Below, in pieces: positions 9,901 to 22,091 of a stretch of DNA of 64,000 bases. The stretch spans positions 806,001-870,000 of the forward strand of contig JAHGAU010000014.1 in NCBI GenBank assembly GCA_019925105.1. Reading direction: 5' to 3'. Positions within the stretch are counted from its first letter, which is position 1. Each line of letters opens with the position of its first letter. The notes beneath the pieces are model-generated. The model was not told where the DNA came from, ran no database searches, and saw only the letters and a program-made list of their open reading frames with translations. This DNA comes from Niebla homalea. Lineage: Eukaryota > Ascomycota > Lecanoromycetes > Lecanorales > Ramalinaceae. Made by a program: the position numbers and the translations under genes.

Positions 9901-12168
9901 ATCCCGGCATGGGTCAGCAGTATTTGGCAAGCGCGCTTCTTCATCACCTCGAAGGCCTTCATGTGCAAGCTTTCGATCTGCCCACCTTGCTTGGAGACTC
10001 AGCGAGATCTTCGGAAGCTGCTATCGTCCAATTGTTCACCGAAGTCCGACGGCACAAGCCGAGCGTGATTTATATACCCAATGTGGATGTTTGGTACCAG
10101 ACGGTTGGTGAAGCAGTCATATCAACGCTATGCAGCTTATTGCGGACTCTGGCGCCGACTGATCCAGTCATGCTACTTGGTGTGACCGAATGTCCTGAGG
10201 CAAGTCTAGATGGAAAGATGATCAGGGATTTATTTGGGTTTTCGAGGAAGTGCCAGTTCGGCGTATCAAGGCCGTCAAGAGTAAGCAAAATCACCAGTCA
10301 TCACCGTCTGTATTCCGCTGATTGAACGTTCCCAGTCTTCGCGTCAGGAGTACTATAAAGCCATTGTCGATTACATCAAGACTTCGCCAGCCGACTATCC
10401 AAATCCCGCGGACCGGAAGAAAAGAACCCTCGAATTATTGGTCCCTGTTCCTCCCGAACCTCCAAAGCCGCTTCCACCTCCGACTAAGGCTGAGCTTAAA
10501 GCCCAGAAGAAGAAAGACAGGCTCCTGCTGAACCATTTGAAGATCCGTATCCAGCCCGTCATGGACCACATGAAGAAAACGTATCGCAAGTTTCGACTTC
10601 CCATCATTGATGAGAAAGAAATTCGTTACCTTTTTGACGAAGATGACCCTGCTATTGTGACGTCTGATCTGCCTCGTGATCAGAGACAGCACGAGCATCG
10701 TCCATATGAGAAGGGCACCGACAAACATGGAGAGCCAGTGCTCAAGATGACAGGCTCGGACAAGTTCTTTTACAATCTTGACACAACAACGATCGAGAAG
10801 CGGTTGTCGAATGGCTACTACAAGCGACCCAAAGACTTCCTGTCTGATATCAAGAAGCTCACCAAAGATGCGAAAACACTCGGAGATGAAGAGCGCTTGA
10901 TCAAGGCCAACGAGCTGCTGTCCAACGTCGAAATCGACATGAACGGTATTGAGGTGGGTGACCCTCTTCTGACCACAGAGTTGGAGCAAGTCTACCTGCG
11001 GGAAGTCACAAGGGAGAAAGAGATGATTGAGAAAGCCAAGGGCCAGGCTCGAGAGGAAGGCCGAAAGTTGGACAGGGTGACCACCAATGTTCCGCCCAGG
11101 GAAGCGCCATCTTTCAGCGATGCCTCGACAGGCCCTGTGCATCTTGGGCAGCCGTTGCAAAATGGCTTTGTGCAACACTTCATCACACCTTCGAATCCAA
11201 GCACCCTTACGAACGGCCTCCAAGAGCGGATCTCGGATCTCAGTGACCTCAATGGTCATCTACGTAGCAAGGACCCCTCCAAGTCTTCTCGGGAGGATCT
11301 TGACTTCCAGATAAACTCGAGCGAGGAGAGGATGGCAGGCTATAGAGCGAGCCAAAGCAACGTCTCCTCGTTCGGGCCTTCGGCACAGACTGTACCTCCA
11401 GAGTCTCATACCGGTTTACCAATGACTCTCGAGCATCGCAAAATCTCTAATCCTGCAAGCATGACGCAGGAGGGCGTGATGACTCCCATGGCTGCTGGCT
11501 CGCAGCCAGCCGATTACATAAATGATGCTTCCACGACCTCATCAGAAAACAAGCGCAATACTGGCTCTTCGGGCGAGAAGGACAGCATACAGCAGAGCAG
11601 TGGACCAGGTCCGGATTGGTCCATTTTCGCCCCGGCAGGTACAGGGAGCAGCCAGATCGCCGACACGGTCGGCAACACCCAGGTATCGCCTAGCCAAGTA
11701 AGCTCTGGTCAGCCCTCGAGCAATCCATCCGATCAACCATCCTCCGGTTCTCAAGGTCAGTCACTCTCTCAGCAAGAGGGACTTGGTCAGATGAGTCCAC
11801 CTTTGCCACGAGATGGCTTGAAGATGAGTCCGCCATTACCCCGAGAGGGGGCGAGATCAAGCATCACCTCCCTGCTGAATAATGAGCCTGCCCCATCTCG
11901 TACCGGCGCAGCGAGTCATCCGCCCTTGAGGATTGAAGACGCTCTGACTGATGACTTGCTACAAATTATGGTCACTCGTACGGCTCTGTGTAGTGTGGAA
12001 CAGCTTGAACAGCTCTATTCAGCGATGATGAGCGAATTGTGGAAAACGAGAGGAGAGTGGGACAGGAGAGCGGTGGCCCTGTCGGTCCAGAAAAGATTCG
12101 AAGACGAGCTGGGGGATATGCCCGATTTCGAAGAACCGGGACCCGGGAACATGCAGGTCGAATACTGA
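6996..12168 (+). CDS. YTA7: Bromodomain-containing AAA-ATPase, Yta7/ATAD2 family
   Basis: Two exons, 6996-10280 and 10336-12168, with a 55-nt intron; 1705 residues. The ATG at 6996 (MPLRGKRTVADFDP) is the first in frame. The first 590 residues are highly acidic and basic by turns, typical of the disordered chromatin-binding arm. The first AAA domain (about 630-860) has Walker A GPPGTGKT at about 665 and Walker B FFDEIDG at about 728. The second AAA domain (about 960-1090) is degenerate: its P-loop reads GDPGMGQQ, without the lysine, as expected for the family. A bromodomain-like segment follows at roughly 1155-1290 (LLLNHLKIRIQPVMDHMKK). Family members remodel histone H3-H4 chromatin at transcribed genes and boundaries. 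The last 400 residues are Ser/Pro/Gln-rich and end in a predicted helix-rich segment. Confidence 0.95.
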
Positions 12169-12450
12169 GTCGCAAATTTGTTGATGTCTTATTACTGTCA
12201 CGATACCTCCCGGATGTGCGGTGTTTGGATAGACTATTAGCATAGCGAGGAGTTGGTAGCTGTACACGTCGAGGGCGGACGTACAGCAACCTGGCGACCT
12301 AACGGCCTGATAGGTTCGCAACGTGACCACAGCACATCAGGCATGATGCTAATGAAGCGAGGTCGAACGAGAAATCTAGTCATCTGTATTGGACAGGGTC
12401 TATCTGCAATCAATCGGAATGACGCCTTTGCAAGCATTGAACAGCGTTTT

Positions 12451-13759
12451 CTATAGAGCAGCAGCGAGATCTCCCAGTCTATCCACCCACGCACTAGGCT
12501 TGACCGTATCCTCCCCCGCCCAATCCTCCTTACTCCTCGTCACCCCTGTCAAAACGCACAGCGTACCCCCCAACCCCCCTTCAACCCCAAAGGTGATATC
12601 CGTATTCAACCGATCGCCCACCATGCACGCCCTGCTCCTCTCAAAGCGAAACTTGCTCTCCACCGCATCCATCATCTTCTGACTCGGCTTCCCCAACGTC
12701 TCCGGCTGCTGCCCGCCCAGCATCGCCACCAGCGGCGCAGCGCACGCCCCGGCGCCGGGGAAGAGGGTCTGGTGATTTGGCAGCGTGACGTCCCCATTCG
12801 TGGCCAGGAAGATGGCCTGGTTTTGCGTGATGTAGTGGTACGCATACGCCAATTTCAGATAGTTGAGGTGAAAATCCAGGCCGCAGAGTACGACCCCGAT
12901 CTCCTTGTCAAGAGCCTCCCCCGAAGCGATGGAGGCGTAGTCTTCCGGCGTGATGGCGCGTTGGTAGGCGGGGTCTGAGCCGCCGATGCTGGGGATAGAT
13001 TCGGAAGCTAGCTCGGTCTCGATGCCGGATTCGCCGAGGACGAAGACTTTGCGCTTGGTGGGTGGGAGGGAGAGGATGCGGGCGATGTAGATGGAGGCGG
13101 AGTAGGAGGAAGGAAAGACTTCGTCCTGGGCCAGATGGGATGGTGTCAGTGGGCCAGTTCCTTGCAGCATTTGTTCGGAGAGCAGCAGGGATTCTGCACC
13201 GGGACCGGATGGGAGGGGTGGAAGCGCATACAATGCTGGCGGGGATTCCCATTGACTCAAGCTTCTTCACATAGTCGGTGCGGGATTTGGTGCTGTTGTT
13301 GGTGACGAAGACGACTTGTTTTCCTGATGTGGGAAAGGTCTATCAGCATTGGCGCCTTTGAGCTCGTTTCTTTCCCTTCCAAGCATTGGTGCATTCAAAC
13401 CAACCTTTGCTTCTCAGCTTCTGTAAGACGTCCACAGTCCCATCGAACAATTGATCGCCGGACCAAAGCACTCCTGCACTTCTCGTATGGTCAGAGTTTG
13501 AGCGATATTCCTGGGATTGAAGGCAGGATTGGCTCTGATGAGGGAGTCTGTTGGTGATTCTGGAGTCCACACACCATCGCAATCGAACAGGAAGACCTAG
13601 GTGGAACGTCTGTCAGTGGTGCATTGCTGACCTCAATGAAGTCGAACATTGTCATAGCTAGGGTGAAAGAGATGCACCCACATCGAATTGATCGATGAAT
13701 GTTCTTATGTGAGCATCTTGACCTGACAAGTAAAGCGGCTCGTCTGTCTTCCTTGCCAT
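12451..13759 (-). CDS. PHO13: 4-nitrophenylphosphatase / phosphoglycolate phosphatase, HAD superfamily
   Basis: Five exons: 13759-13682, 13596-13575, 13473-13405, 13323-13232, 13125-12451; 311 residues. The second exon is only 22 nt and carries the catalytic motif I. After splicing the protein reads FDQFDVFLFDCDGVLWSGDQ-like sequence with nucleophile Asp about residue 31 and acid/base Asp 33, then VVFVTNNST (motif II) and GDRLNTDI (motif IV), the order of the C2-capped HAD phosphatases. Yeast Pho13 repairs toxic phosphometabolites such as 2-phosphoglycolate, 4-phosphoerythronate and 2-phospholactate in the cytosol. Introns are 85, 101, 81 and 106 nt. It is convergent with YTA7 (282 bases apart). 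No residue known to be needed is missing. Confidence 0.92.
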
Positions 13760-14045
13760 TGTGCACGGTGATAGGGACAAATAGGACGGAAAGAAGATGG
13801 TTCGAGTCGAGGGACAGAGGGGAAAAACCCTCGCCATTGGTGAAGCGCAGTCGAATTTGTTATGTCGACGCAGGGTACTGTGGCCAACAGAGTGTGCAGG
13901 GGGGATAAAGCCACAACCCAATAGACAAATCAAATACCAGATCCATGCGTCCACTGGACCTGGAGGCAGAATTGACGAAACGGGCTCAAAGACGGATGGC
14001 AATTCGGAGTCAGCTTCAACTTGTGATGGACAGACAACTCATTTG

Positions 14046-15707
14046 TTAGTCCACTACAATCTTCTCGCTCAACTCAGAGTAGTGATGAAAAAAGCTGCTG
14101 AAGAGCTTGGTGGCATAGTCTACATCGTAGACCCCCCCCGTTTCGCGGATACTGTGCATGCTCAGCTGCGCGTTGCCTAGATCCAGCGTCCGGGTTCCAA
14201 GTGCGGCCGAGAGCATAGGCCCAATGGTGCTTCCACAACTGGAGTCGTTGCGCACCACAAAGAGCTGCAGGGGGACCTGAGCCCTTCGCGCAGCTTCTTG
14301 GACCAGTACAACACCCGGCGAATTCGTGGCGTAGCGAGCGTTGGCGTTGATCTTGATCACTGTACCCTTGTTCATCTCGGGCTTATGGTCCGACTCGTAT
14401 TTGGCTGCATAATTCGGATTCACCGAGTGTGCCATGTCAGCGGAGACCAGGAAAGAAGACGCCAGGCTTTGTTCATAAGCAGTCGATGTCACATCAGCAG
14501 GCCCGAGTAGGGACAGTCGTCGAATAATGGTGGGAAGCACATTCGAATCGGCTCCCTGGGCGGTATTGCTTCCAATCTCTTCATGGTCAAACAATGAGAT
14601 CAGCCGGATGCAGCATTCATTCTCCAATGAGTCCGCGGCCTGGAGACTACCAATGAGGCCTTTGGTGCTGCAGAATGACATGCAAAGGTTGTCAAGCCGA
14701 GGAGAGAACACGAGCTCCTCATTAATGCCACCGATGCAGGAATTCTGCGTGTCGTAGAGTATCAATTCGAAATCCACAACATCTCTGGCACTGACGCCTG
14801 CCTCCTTCGCAATGAGCTCCACCAGATACGGATCATGTCTTTCGCTTGGATCTCTGACGGGGCTGAAAGAATCCGCCTTGTTGGCGTCCCGCTCATCTCC
14901 GATCCCGCTCTTGCGGTTCAATTCTGCCGAGGCGAGACCAGCGATGGGGAACAGTTGAGTCTCTTTGTTGAAAGAAAAGGTCTCCTGTCGATCGAGATGG
15001 ATTGCAAGCGTCGGTATGCGAAGAACTGCAGCCGATATTAGCTTCTAGCCTTCTCATTCAGGACCGATCCACTGTGAATCATACTTGGTCGATCAATCTT
15101 AACCAGCTTCTGCAGGTGCCTGCCCTGTACATCTCGAGCCATGACCCTTCCAGCAAGACTCAGATCACGATCGAACCATGTGTGCCACAAACCGCTTCCA
15201 TACGTCTCGACACCAACTTGGATGAAGCCTTCGTTTTGCTTCTTGCTCACAGGCTTCACGCGTAGACAGGGAGAGTCCGTGTGGGCGCCAATCATGGCGA
15301 AAGAGTTTCCTGGCTGGAGGAAAACATCAGCCTGTGCCAGGTGAAAGGCCAAGGTCTAGATTGATTGGATCCTCACCAGGTACCTCTTGCCAATAGCAAA
15401 TGCTACAATGGTCGAGGCATTCCTGGTGAGGAAGTATGTCCCCCCTGGCTTGCACCGTTCATCCCAATTGTCTCGCTCCTACTGGTCCGGTCAGGCGAGT
15501 GTGTACGGGACAGCGCGAGGCCAAACATGCCTTGATCTCCAAGAAGCCTGCAGCCGTGAGGAGATCCTTTACAGAGCGAACGGCGTGAAATGCTGATACT
15601 GGTCAGTAGGCAGCACTAGGAGAAGCGTAGGAGGACTTGTTACGGGTAGGGGAGGCATTGATGAAGGACAGTAGGTCGTGTCCAGGCTTAGCTGATGGAT
15701 CGAGCAT
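14046..15707 (-). CDS. APE4: Aspartyl aminopeptidase, M18 metallopeptidase
   Basis: Five exons: 15707-15644, 15592-15531, 15478-15377, 15313-15085, 15025-14046; 478 residues. M18 enzymes are dodecameric zinc aminopeptidases that remove N-terminal Asp or Glu. The metal-site motifs are all visible: [20 protein letters not shown] and [10 protein letters not shown]. The conserved N-terminus [15 protein letters not shown] and the KERDNW stretch appear only after splicing. Intron 2 (15479-15530) begins with GC rather than GT. The family also contains vacuolar Ape1; the absence of a long N-terminal propeptide favours the cytosolic aspartyl aminopeptidase (yeast Ape4, human DNPEP). An upstream in-frame ATG at 15959 adds no conserved sequence, so I chose 15707. 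Confidence 0.93.
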
Positions 15708-16785
15708 TCTGGCTGACTCTGGCTGGGGGGAATTGACGAAGCCTGAGCGAAGACTCGAGGTTGGCCCGTTTGGCGATGACGTGTGGTTTCCAGCTGGCGG
15801 CGCGGGATTCAGAGAGGTCTTATCATACCATGGGCGCGAGGTTTTGGACGCAGACAGCTTAGGGAGATGGCAGTGGCACCAAGGATACGGACTGACGCCC
15901 AAGCAAAGAGTGCGCGATCTGTGGGTAAGAGATGCAAAGGAGGTTCGACAGCCAATCATGCGCGCGTAATTGTTGAAGCGTTTTCAAAACAACGCTTCAC
16001 ATCCAACGGGCAGTAACGATCTTTGAAACTTCAACGCCCGCTAGCCGCTAGGCGCTAATCCAGGCCCCAGCCCCCAGGGCAGCACACCCTAATCAAAACA
16101 ATTGAACAAAGGAAAAAGAACTCTCGGACCACTTCTTAGGGGGTGGCCAGCATGCAGGTCGCGTAGACGTGTAGTTCACTGTTGTAGGGCGAAAATAACA
16201 ACACAGCTCGAGCAGTAGAGCTTGGAGAGAAATCACCGTCTGGACTCTGGAGTCTGCAAGGACAAAGGACAGCTCATTTTTGAAGATTCGAAGTCCTCTT
16301 TCATCCATAATTCCATTGCGCTTCCTTCTGCCAAGACATTCCATCATTTGGTGCAACGGAGCTGCTATCAACAACTATCAAACCTTTCAGGACGCAGAAT
16401 TGTACAACTTCACACCCCCGCCCCATCGCTCCCTCTTCTTCGTTGTGACGTCGCTTCGGTCTACTAACATGACAAATATCTAAAGTGGCCGCTCGGGAAC
16501 ATTGGTCAATGCTGAGAATTGTCACTCCCCTAACACTTGATTAAGAGCCCTGGCTCAGCATCGGAGTAAACGCCTGCCAGCGCCAACAACACTCTCCACG
16601 CAGTGCACACTTCAGCTCTATTATATTTCCGCTACTGCTTCTCGAAACACTGGCACCCTTAGTGCTTGAACCCTCCCTCCTCCTCATCCACCGTCAACAT
16701 TGGCTCTCAATTCTGTGTCACCGCCACCGAGTGTAAGACAGACCATTGTCATCGCGATTGGAGGGGACCACCATAGGGGACCACC
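15708..16785. promoter_or_regulatory. 1.1-kb divergent intergenic region between aspartyl aminopeptidase and CDH1
   Basis: No gene, RNA or long repeat seen. Just before the CDH1 start the sequence GGGACCACCAT is present twice in tandem (16765-16787); only the second copy is followed by G to make the ATG. Confidence 0.45.
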
Positions 16786-18637
16786 ATGGTTGACCCACAT
16801 TCCCACCCACTCGTATCCCCCCCGCCAACGGAAACCCCACGGATCGCTACGGCCAAACATATGATGAACGGTTCTCAAGGGAAGGCTGTCCCAAGGGCCG
16901 GCTCTGAACCTATTGACCCAAATGCTTTGAGTAAGGTATTGCGAAACTTCGAGGACGCTGGTCATTCTAGGGAGCGGAGTTCGGGTGGAAGTCCAAGCAG
17001 AAAGAGGCAAAGGGTCTATCGCGATAGGTTGGTTGCCGCCTGCTGCCTCCAGTTTGCTGAGCTGCTCTGAGAATGAATTCTAGGTTCATTCCTAATCGAG
17101 AGGGACAAGACCTTCAAGCAAGCTTCAGCTTGATTCATGACGAAAGCTCGCCGTCAACCCCATCCAAAACAAAGAAGAGAACCCCGCATGGCGAGCTGCA
17201 CTTTCAGAAAAGTGAGTCCCGCCTACATGCTTTCCCACCCTCTGGACGCAGCACTGGTGCTGACGTCCCACAGCCGAAGAAGCCAACAGGACTTTCTCCA
17301 CCCTACTGCGTTCCGAACTTTTTGAAAACACTGTCCCTCAAACCACGCCCCCAACACTTTCTCCTGACCCTACCCTGACACATCATTCGAACATGGGCGG
17401 ATCAGCACGCCATACTCCTCCGACTCATCCGTCCTCATCTTCTCTTCCGGTAGCCTCCATGACTCCTTCCACTCCTCACAAGAATCTTTTCTCCTACATG
17501 TCACCTCGTCACCATAGCGCAGTATCCGGGCACCCCACACCATCTAGAACACCAGGGCGGCATGGTGTCAACCTCAATACCGCATCGGATCTATACAGCC
17601 TATCACCGGTGAGATTCGACAGCCAGAAGCTTCTCTTGAGCCCTCGAAAGCAGCCTCGAGCAGTCAGCAAAGTCCCGTTCAGGGTCTTGGATGCGCCCGA
17701 TTTGGCAGATGACTTTTACCTGAACCTGGTGGACTGGGGAGGAGGAAATGTTCTTGGGGTTGGGCTGGGCTCATGCGTCTACATGTGGGACTCCGCGAGC
17801 GGCCGTGTAAACAAACTGTGTGAGCTTCAAGATGATACTGTGACGTCCGTATCATGGATCCAGAGAGGAACGCATTTATCGATTGGGACGGGCAAGGGTC
17901 TCGTGCAAATCTGGGATGCGGAAAAACAGCGACGACTAAGGACTATGACCGGCCACACAGCTCGTGTGGGAGCGCTGGCCTGGAATGACCACATCCTGAC
18001 ATCAGGCTCGCGGGATCGTCTGATTTTCCACCGAGATGTGCGCCAGCCTGATCAATATCTACGGAAGTTGATTGGGCATAAGCAGGAAGTGTGTGGGCTT
18101 CGGTGGAACACCGAGGACGGCCAGCTTGCCTCCGGCGGCAACGATAACAAGCTCATGGTCTGGGACAAGCTCTCAGAAACGCCTCTATGGAAATTCGGCG
18201 ATCATACTGCAGCAGTCAAGGCTATTGCATGGTCACCCCATCAGCACTCACTACTTGCCTCTGGTGGTGGAACGGCAGATCGAAGGATCAAATTTTGGAA
18301 CACGGCGACAGGGCAATGCATTTCCGAGCTGGACACTGGATCCCAGGTCTGCAATCTGGCGTGGAGCAAAAACTCCAACGAGTTGGTCTCCACGCACGGG
18401 TATTCCCAGAATCAAATTGTGGTCTGGAAGTACCCTAGCATGACTCAAGTTGCTAGCTTGACGGGTCATACTTACCGTGTCCTCTATCTGGCCATGAGCC
18501 CGGACGGTCAAACTGTGGTTACTGGAGCCGGAGACGAGACGCTGCGGTTTTGGAAGTGCTTCCAAAAGAGGGAGAGAGACGGCGTTGGAGGCGATGGAGC
18601 TGGGAGCAAAATGGAAAGATTGGGCGTCATCCGTTAA
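16786..18637 (+). CDS. CDH1: APC/C activator Cdh1 (fizzy-related, WD40)
   Basis: Three exons, 16786-17027, 17084-17211 and 17274-18637; 577 residues. The start ATG sits in ACCATGG. The C-box DRFIPNR (about residues 80-86) is created across the first splice junction. The signature KVPFRVLDAPDLADDFYLNL (from about residue 256) leads into seven WD40 repeats to about 560, and the protein ends in the Ile-Arg (IR) tail that docks on Cdc27/APC3. These three elements define Cdc20/Cdh1 activators, and LNLVDWGGGNVLGVGL favours Cdh1 over Cdc20. It recruits cyclins and other substrates to the anaphase-promoting complex in late mitosis and G1. Many SP/TP sites in residues 100-255 fit inhibitory phosphorylation by CDK. 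Introns are 56 and 62 nt. Confidence 0.95.
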
Positions 18638-19118
18638 TATGGTTGGGGAAGACCGCTTCGAGAGAACAGCAAAGGGGGAATACAGCTCTCAAACTTGATG
18701 TATATCTCATCAGCGCCCTGACATCAGAAGGGGCCAGGGGGGGGTGGCTTGGCATCTGCATGGACGCATATAGCGGGTGAGGGAAGCGACTTTGCCTATC
18801 TACGACTGAGCGGTATTTCAGCGATTTGCATGACGAGCTTTTTCCATCAAGGGAGGATATTGGACTAGCTCATGAGCTTGTAGCAGAAAAGCTATATTCA
18901 AGACCTGAATTGAAAATGATTTGCTGAGGATGAATGGCTCATATATTTCTTTATATCGCCATGCATGTTCCAAGAGGTCGTATCGACGTGATGTATATAA
19001 CGAGTGTAGGCTAGACCCAGAAAGGTCTCTTAATGCTATATCCAAAGAAGCGAATGTATGTCATTGTCACGCTCATGTACTTGATGTGTGACAACCCCCA
19101 TTTGAACCAATTCCCAAT
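18638..19118. other. Convergent intergenic region, 3' flanks of CDH1 and the secreted-protein gene
   Basis: 481 bases, presumably two 3' untranslated regions. Nothing else recognised. Confidence 0.4.
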
Positions 19119-20486
19119 CTAAGCGTGCCCGTGACCATGTGCACGGTGGTGCGAATGCCGAAGGTGCCTCTTTTGCACCGGCTCCGCGTTCTGGAAAACG
19201 GCCTCCAAACCTCGCTTGCTGGAGGTCGAACAAGCTGCTGTGCATATGGCCCCGCTACCTGAGCACGGCATGCAGCCCGGCCGATTGCAATTCCCCATGC
19301 TAGTCTGCCCGCCCATACTGTACGTGTTGGGGCTGCAGTTCGGACCCACACAGCACGTCAAGGCCTGCCCTTTGCCCATCGGACTCTTGTACGCGCCGCC
19401 ACTGGACATGGGCCCGCTGGCGCAGGGAGAATCGTCAAAGGGGTAGGTATACGCGGCCCCGGACGCGGGCGCGAAGAACTCGGATGGCAGGGTGCAGCGC
19501 CAACAGCTGTTGGGATCAGCCCCTGGCGTCGTCATGGCAGTGTACCCCGGGTTAATACAGAGTTTAGTACCGTCCTTGGTGATGGTGGTGTCGCATGAGG
19601 CGCCCTTGGCGAAGAGATCCTCGTGGTGGCCGGACATGGAACTGCCGTCGCTCGCGCGGCAAACGACCGGGTAAGTGTAGCCCTCGACGTAGGAGACGTC
19701 GTAGTAGGAATTATCGCCGTCGGCGGATCCCTCGATCAGGGTGGTGTGGTCGCCCGTATCGGTGGTGCCGATGTTGACGCGTACGGAGCCGGAGGACATG
19801 CAGATGCAGGTGCCCTGGGTCTTACCGGTGGAAGGGGTTCCACCGTTGCCGGCGGCGTAGTTGGCCGAGAGGCTGTCGTCGGTGAAGGAGATGGTCATGC
19901 TGCAGCCTTGGGGGCAGGATGCGGAGCTGGTCCAGCTGCTGCCGCCTCCTCCTCCTCCTCCTCCACTTCCTCCACTTCCTCCAGCATTGCCACCGTCATT
20001 GCCACCAGTAGTCTGCGTTGGGGCGACGGTTGGGCTTGACGTAAGGGTAACGGCAGCATTGGTAGGTGTAACTGATGCTGCGGTATTTGGCACCACATAC
20101 TTGGCTTCGGCATTTGGGTTGGCGTCGGCGTCGGCGTTGGCGTTGGCGTTTGCCGACGGACTTGCACTCGCTGCTCCTGGGGTTGCACAGCTGGTTTGGC
20201 CGGTGTAACTACAGAAAGTCACGGCTGAATAGAGTTCCGGTTGGTTCCAGCCGCCCTGAGGTTTGAGAATCGATCAGCATTATACGATGGTGAAAGAGCC
20301 TCAGGCAAGGGACCGTGCGCCGTGATGTCTTGGATCATCGGCAGCGGGGACAGTGTATTCACAAATACTTACTGGAGGTGGAGCATATACAATTCTCTTT
20401 TGAAGCCATCCCTTCTCTCCGTCGGCGAAGCTCGGGCTGATTCTTGTCAAAGCCAGGAGAAGGCCAAAGGTCTGTAAGGAAAGCAT
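19119..20486 (-). CDS. Secreted Cys-rich protein with Gly linker and His-rich tail, function unknown
   Basis: Two exons, 20486-20373 and 20255-19119, joined across a 117-nt intron; 416 residues. Residues 1-21 (MLSLQTFGLLLALTRISPSFA) are a signal peptide, followed by a KR site at residue 31. A low-complexity Asn-Ala/Asp-Ala repeat, a Thr/Ser/Pro stretch and a Gly8 linker lead to a Cys-rich domain of about 230 residues. That domain has CSMTISFTDDSL, SYYDVSYVEGYTYPVVC and CWRCTLPSEFF blocks and many paired cysteines. The YYDVSYVEGY block resembles thaumatin-like proteins, but I cannot confirm the fold. The C-terminus has two more KR sites followed by HLRHSHHRAHGHGHA. It may be a wall or extracellular protein with a processed metal-binding tail; this is inference. 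The gene model is secure. Confidence 0.8.
20116..20155. repeat. Hexanucleotide-like GGCGTT/GGCGTC repeat inside the secreted-protein gene
   Basis: Tandem units of GGCGTT and GGCGTC on the plus strand encode the Asn-Ala/Asp-Ala run of the protein on the minus strand. Such tracts often vary in length between strains. Confidence 0.75.
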
Positions 20487-22091
20487 GTTGACGTGTTTGT
20501 GCTACCAGAGCACAATGATGTACGGAGCGAGAGTGAGGGTTAGTTGGCTGTTGAGCGATCACGGCAAGCGATAGAAATGAAGGATATTGCTTGCAAAGAG
20601 GCAATAAAGTGGAAAGGACTGGATTGCGCGCCTATCAAAGGCCCGCCACGGTCAGAGTGAGAAGTGAGTAAAGGAGTGAGATGAACAGAAAGGTTCGGGG
20701 CAGGCGAGGCGATATAAGGCACAAGTAGCCTCAGGGGCCAGATGTTTTGAGGCAAAGTTGGGCGCTTGGGATGGCAGGACTTGTACGACAAAGAGCAACG
20801 ACAGGAGAAACGACGAGGAGAAGTGAAATTATAAAATGAGTATGCCCGAGGGGGACTTTATTATTAGCAAGGCCAGGAAAAAGCGAGAAAGATGCTCGAG
20901 ATGAAAGAAAGGATTCGGAACAAGCAGGACGATAATGCTGCAGGCACAAGGTACACCAACAAGAGCATCTTTACAATAGCGCTGTCATTCAAGTCATGAT
21001 CAGACTAGTCCTGTAATATCATCCCTTACCAATAAGAGGCACGTACCGAACCTCAGGAGCAGAGAGATGGTACGCGGCGTTTACCAGCACACGTTGCCGG
21101 ACTGCCAGGCGGACGGGCGGCAAGTCCAGTCTCGTGTGCTAGTACAAGTGTACAAGATAAGAATATAAGACGAGCCTGATCGGTCATCAGCTGCATGCAT
21201 AATCAAACTTTCTGGCACTTGCTGTACGGTGGGGTTTTGGTTGAGAACATGGTGGGTGGAGGTTAGAGGTCTACAACTGTTGTCCCACTTCTAGATTCTT
21301 GTTTCAAGAAGAGAATAAGAGATGAAGTGGCATGGAGCGATCATCGGGATCCCATTGGCCGATTTTGACCTTCTAAAGGCCGTAATCACGCAGCAGTCAG
21401 CAAGTAGTTGGTGAGCAAGAGCTGCAAATCCACCAATTGTTACGAGATTGGTCTTGTCGCATGTCAGCCTATCCTGCTAGTAATAGCTGTCCATGTACTC
21501 AGATCTGGGGAAGGGAAGATGTCGCAATACGGAATAATATTCACTCACCGCAACACACAAATTCCTGACCGGCTTGGCAGGCTTGGCAGGCATTCTGGAT
21601 GTCCGAGGGTCGGAATTGGGAACATGGTACATACAATCATCATACATAGACTTTGGCTTGCTGGTCCAATTTTGACATTTGGCCACATCTTCTGCACGAC
21701 CGTGGCCTATCCCAGCAAGCCCAGTCACATCACAAAAATTGTCAAGTAGATGTGAGGTACCGTATGTGCAACCAACAAACAGCCCAATCCTCGGCCATAG
21801 ATGCTCATGTGCAGACCATTGGTAATCCTTTTGAGCAAGCCATGCGCCACAAGATGCCGTATCTGAAAGGCCCGCCATATAAGAGCACAGAAGGGGCCAT
21901 ACCCTAGATCAGTAGACCAGTGGACCACGACAACCTCTGTGCTCCAGGCCTCATTTCCAATCGCCCTCACCTTGACCTTCAGATCTCATCAAACGCTTCA
22001 GCGCCCATCACTCGGCCACATCATTCGAAAGCGTACTTGCGGCGCGTCTCGTTGTCGATTGCAGCAACATCGCCTGCGGCACGCCCATCTT
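20487..22091. other. 1.6-kb intergenic region between the secreted-protein gene and PCNA
   Basis: Upstream of the secreted-protein gene and downstream of the PCNA stop. Several short open frames exist on both strands, none with recognisable protein features. No RNA gene, inverted repeat or transposon seen. Confidence 0.4.

Noticed and set aside
21408..21907. Overlapping frames on both strands between the secreted-protein gene and PCNA
   Set aside because: Neither strand shows domain or composition bias of a protein; no conserved start or splice pattern.
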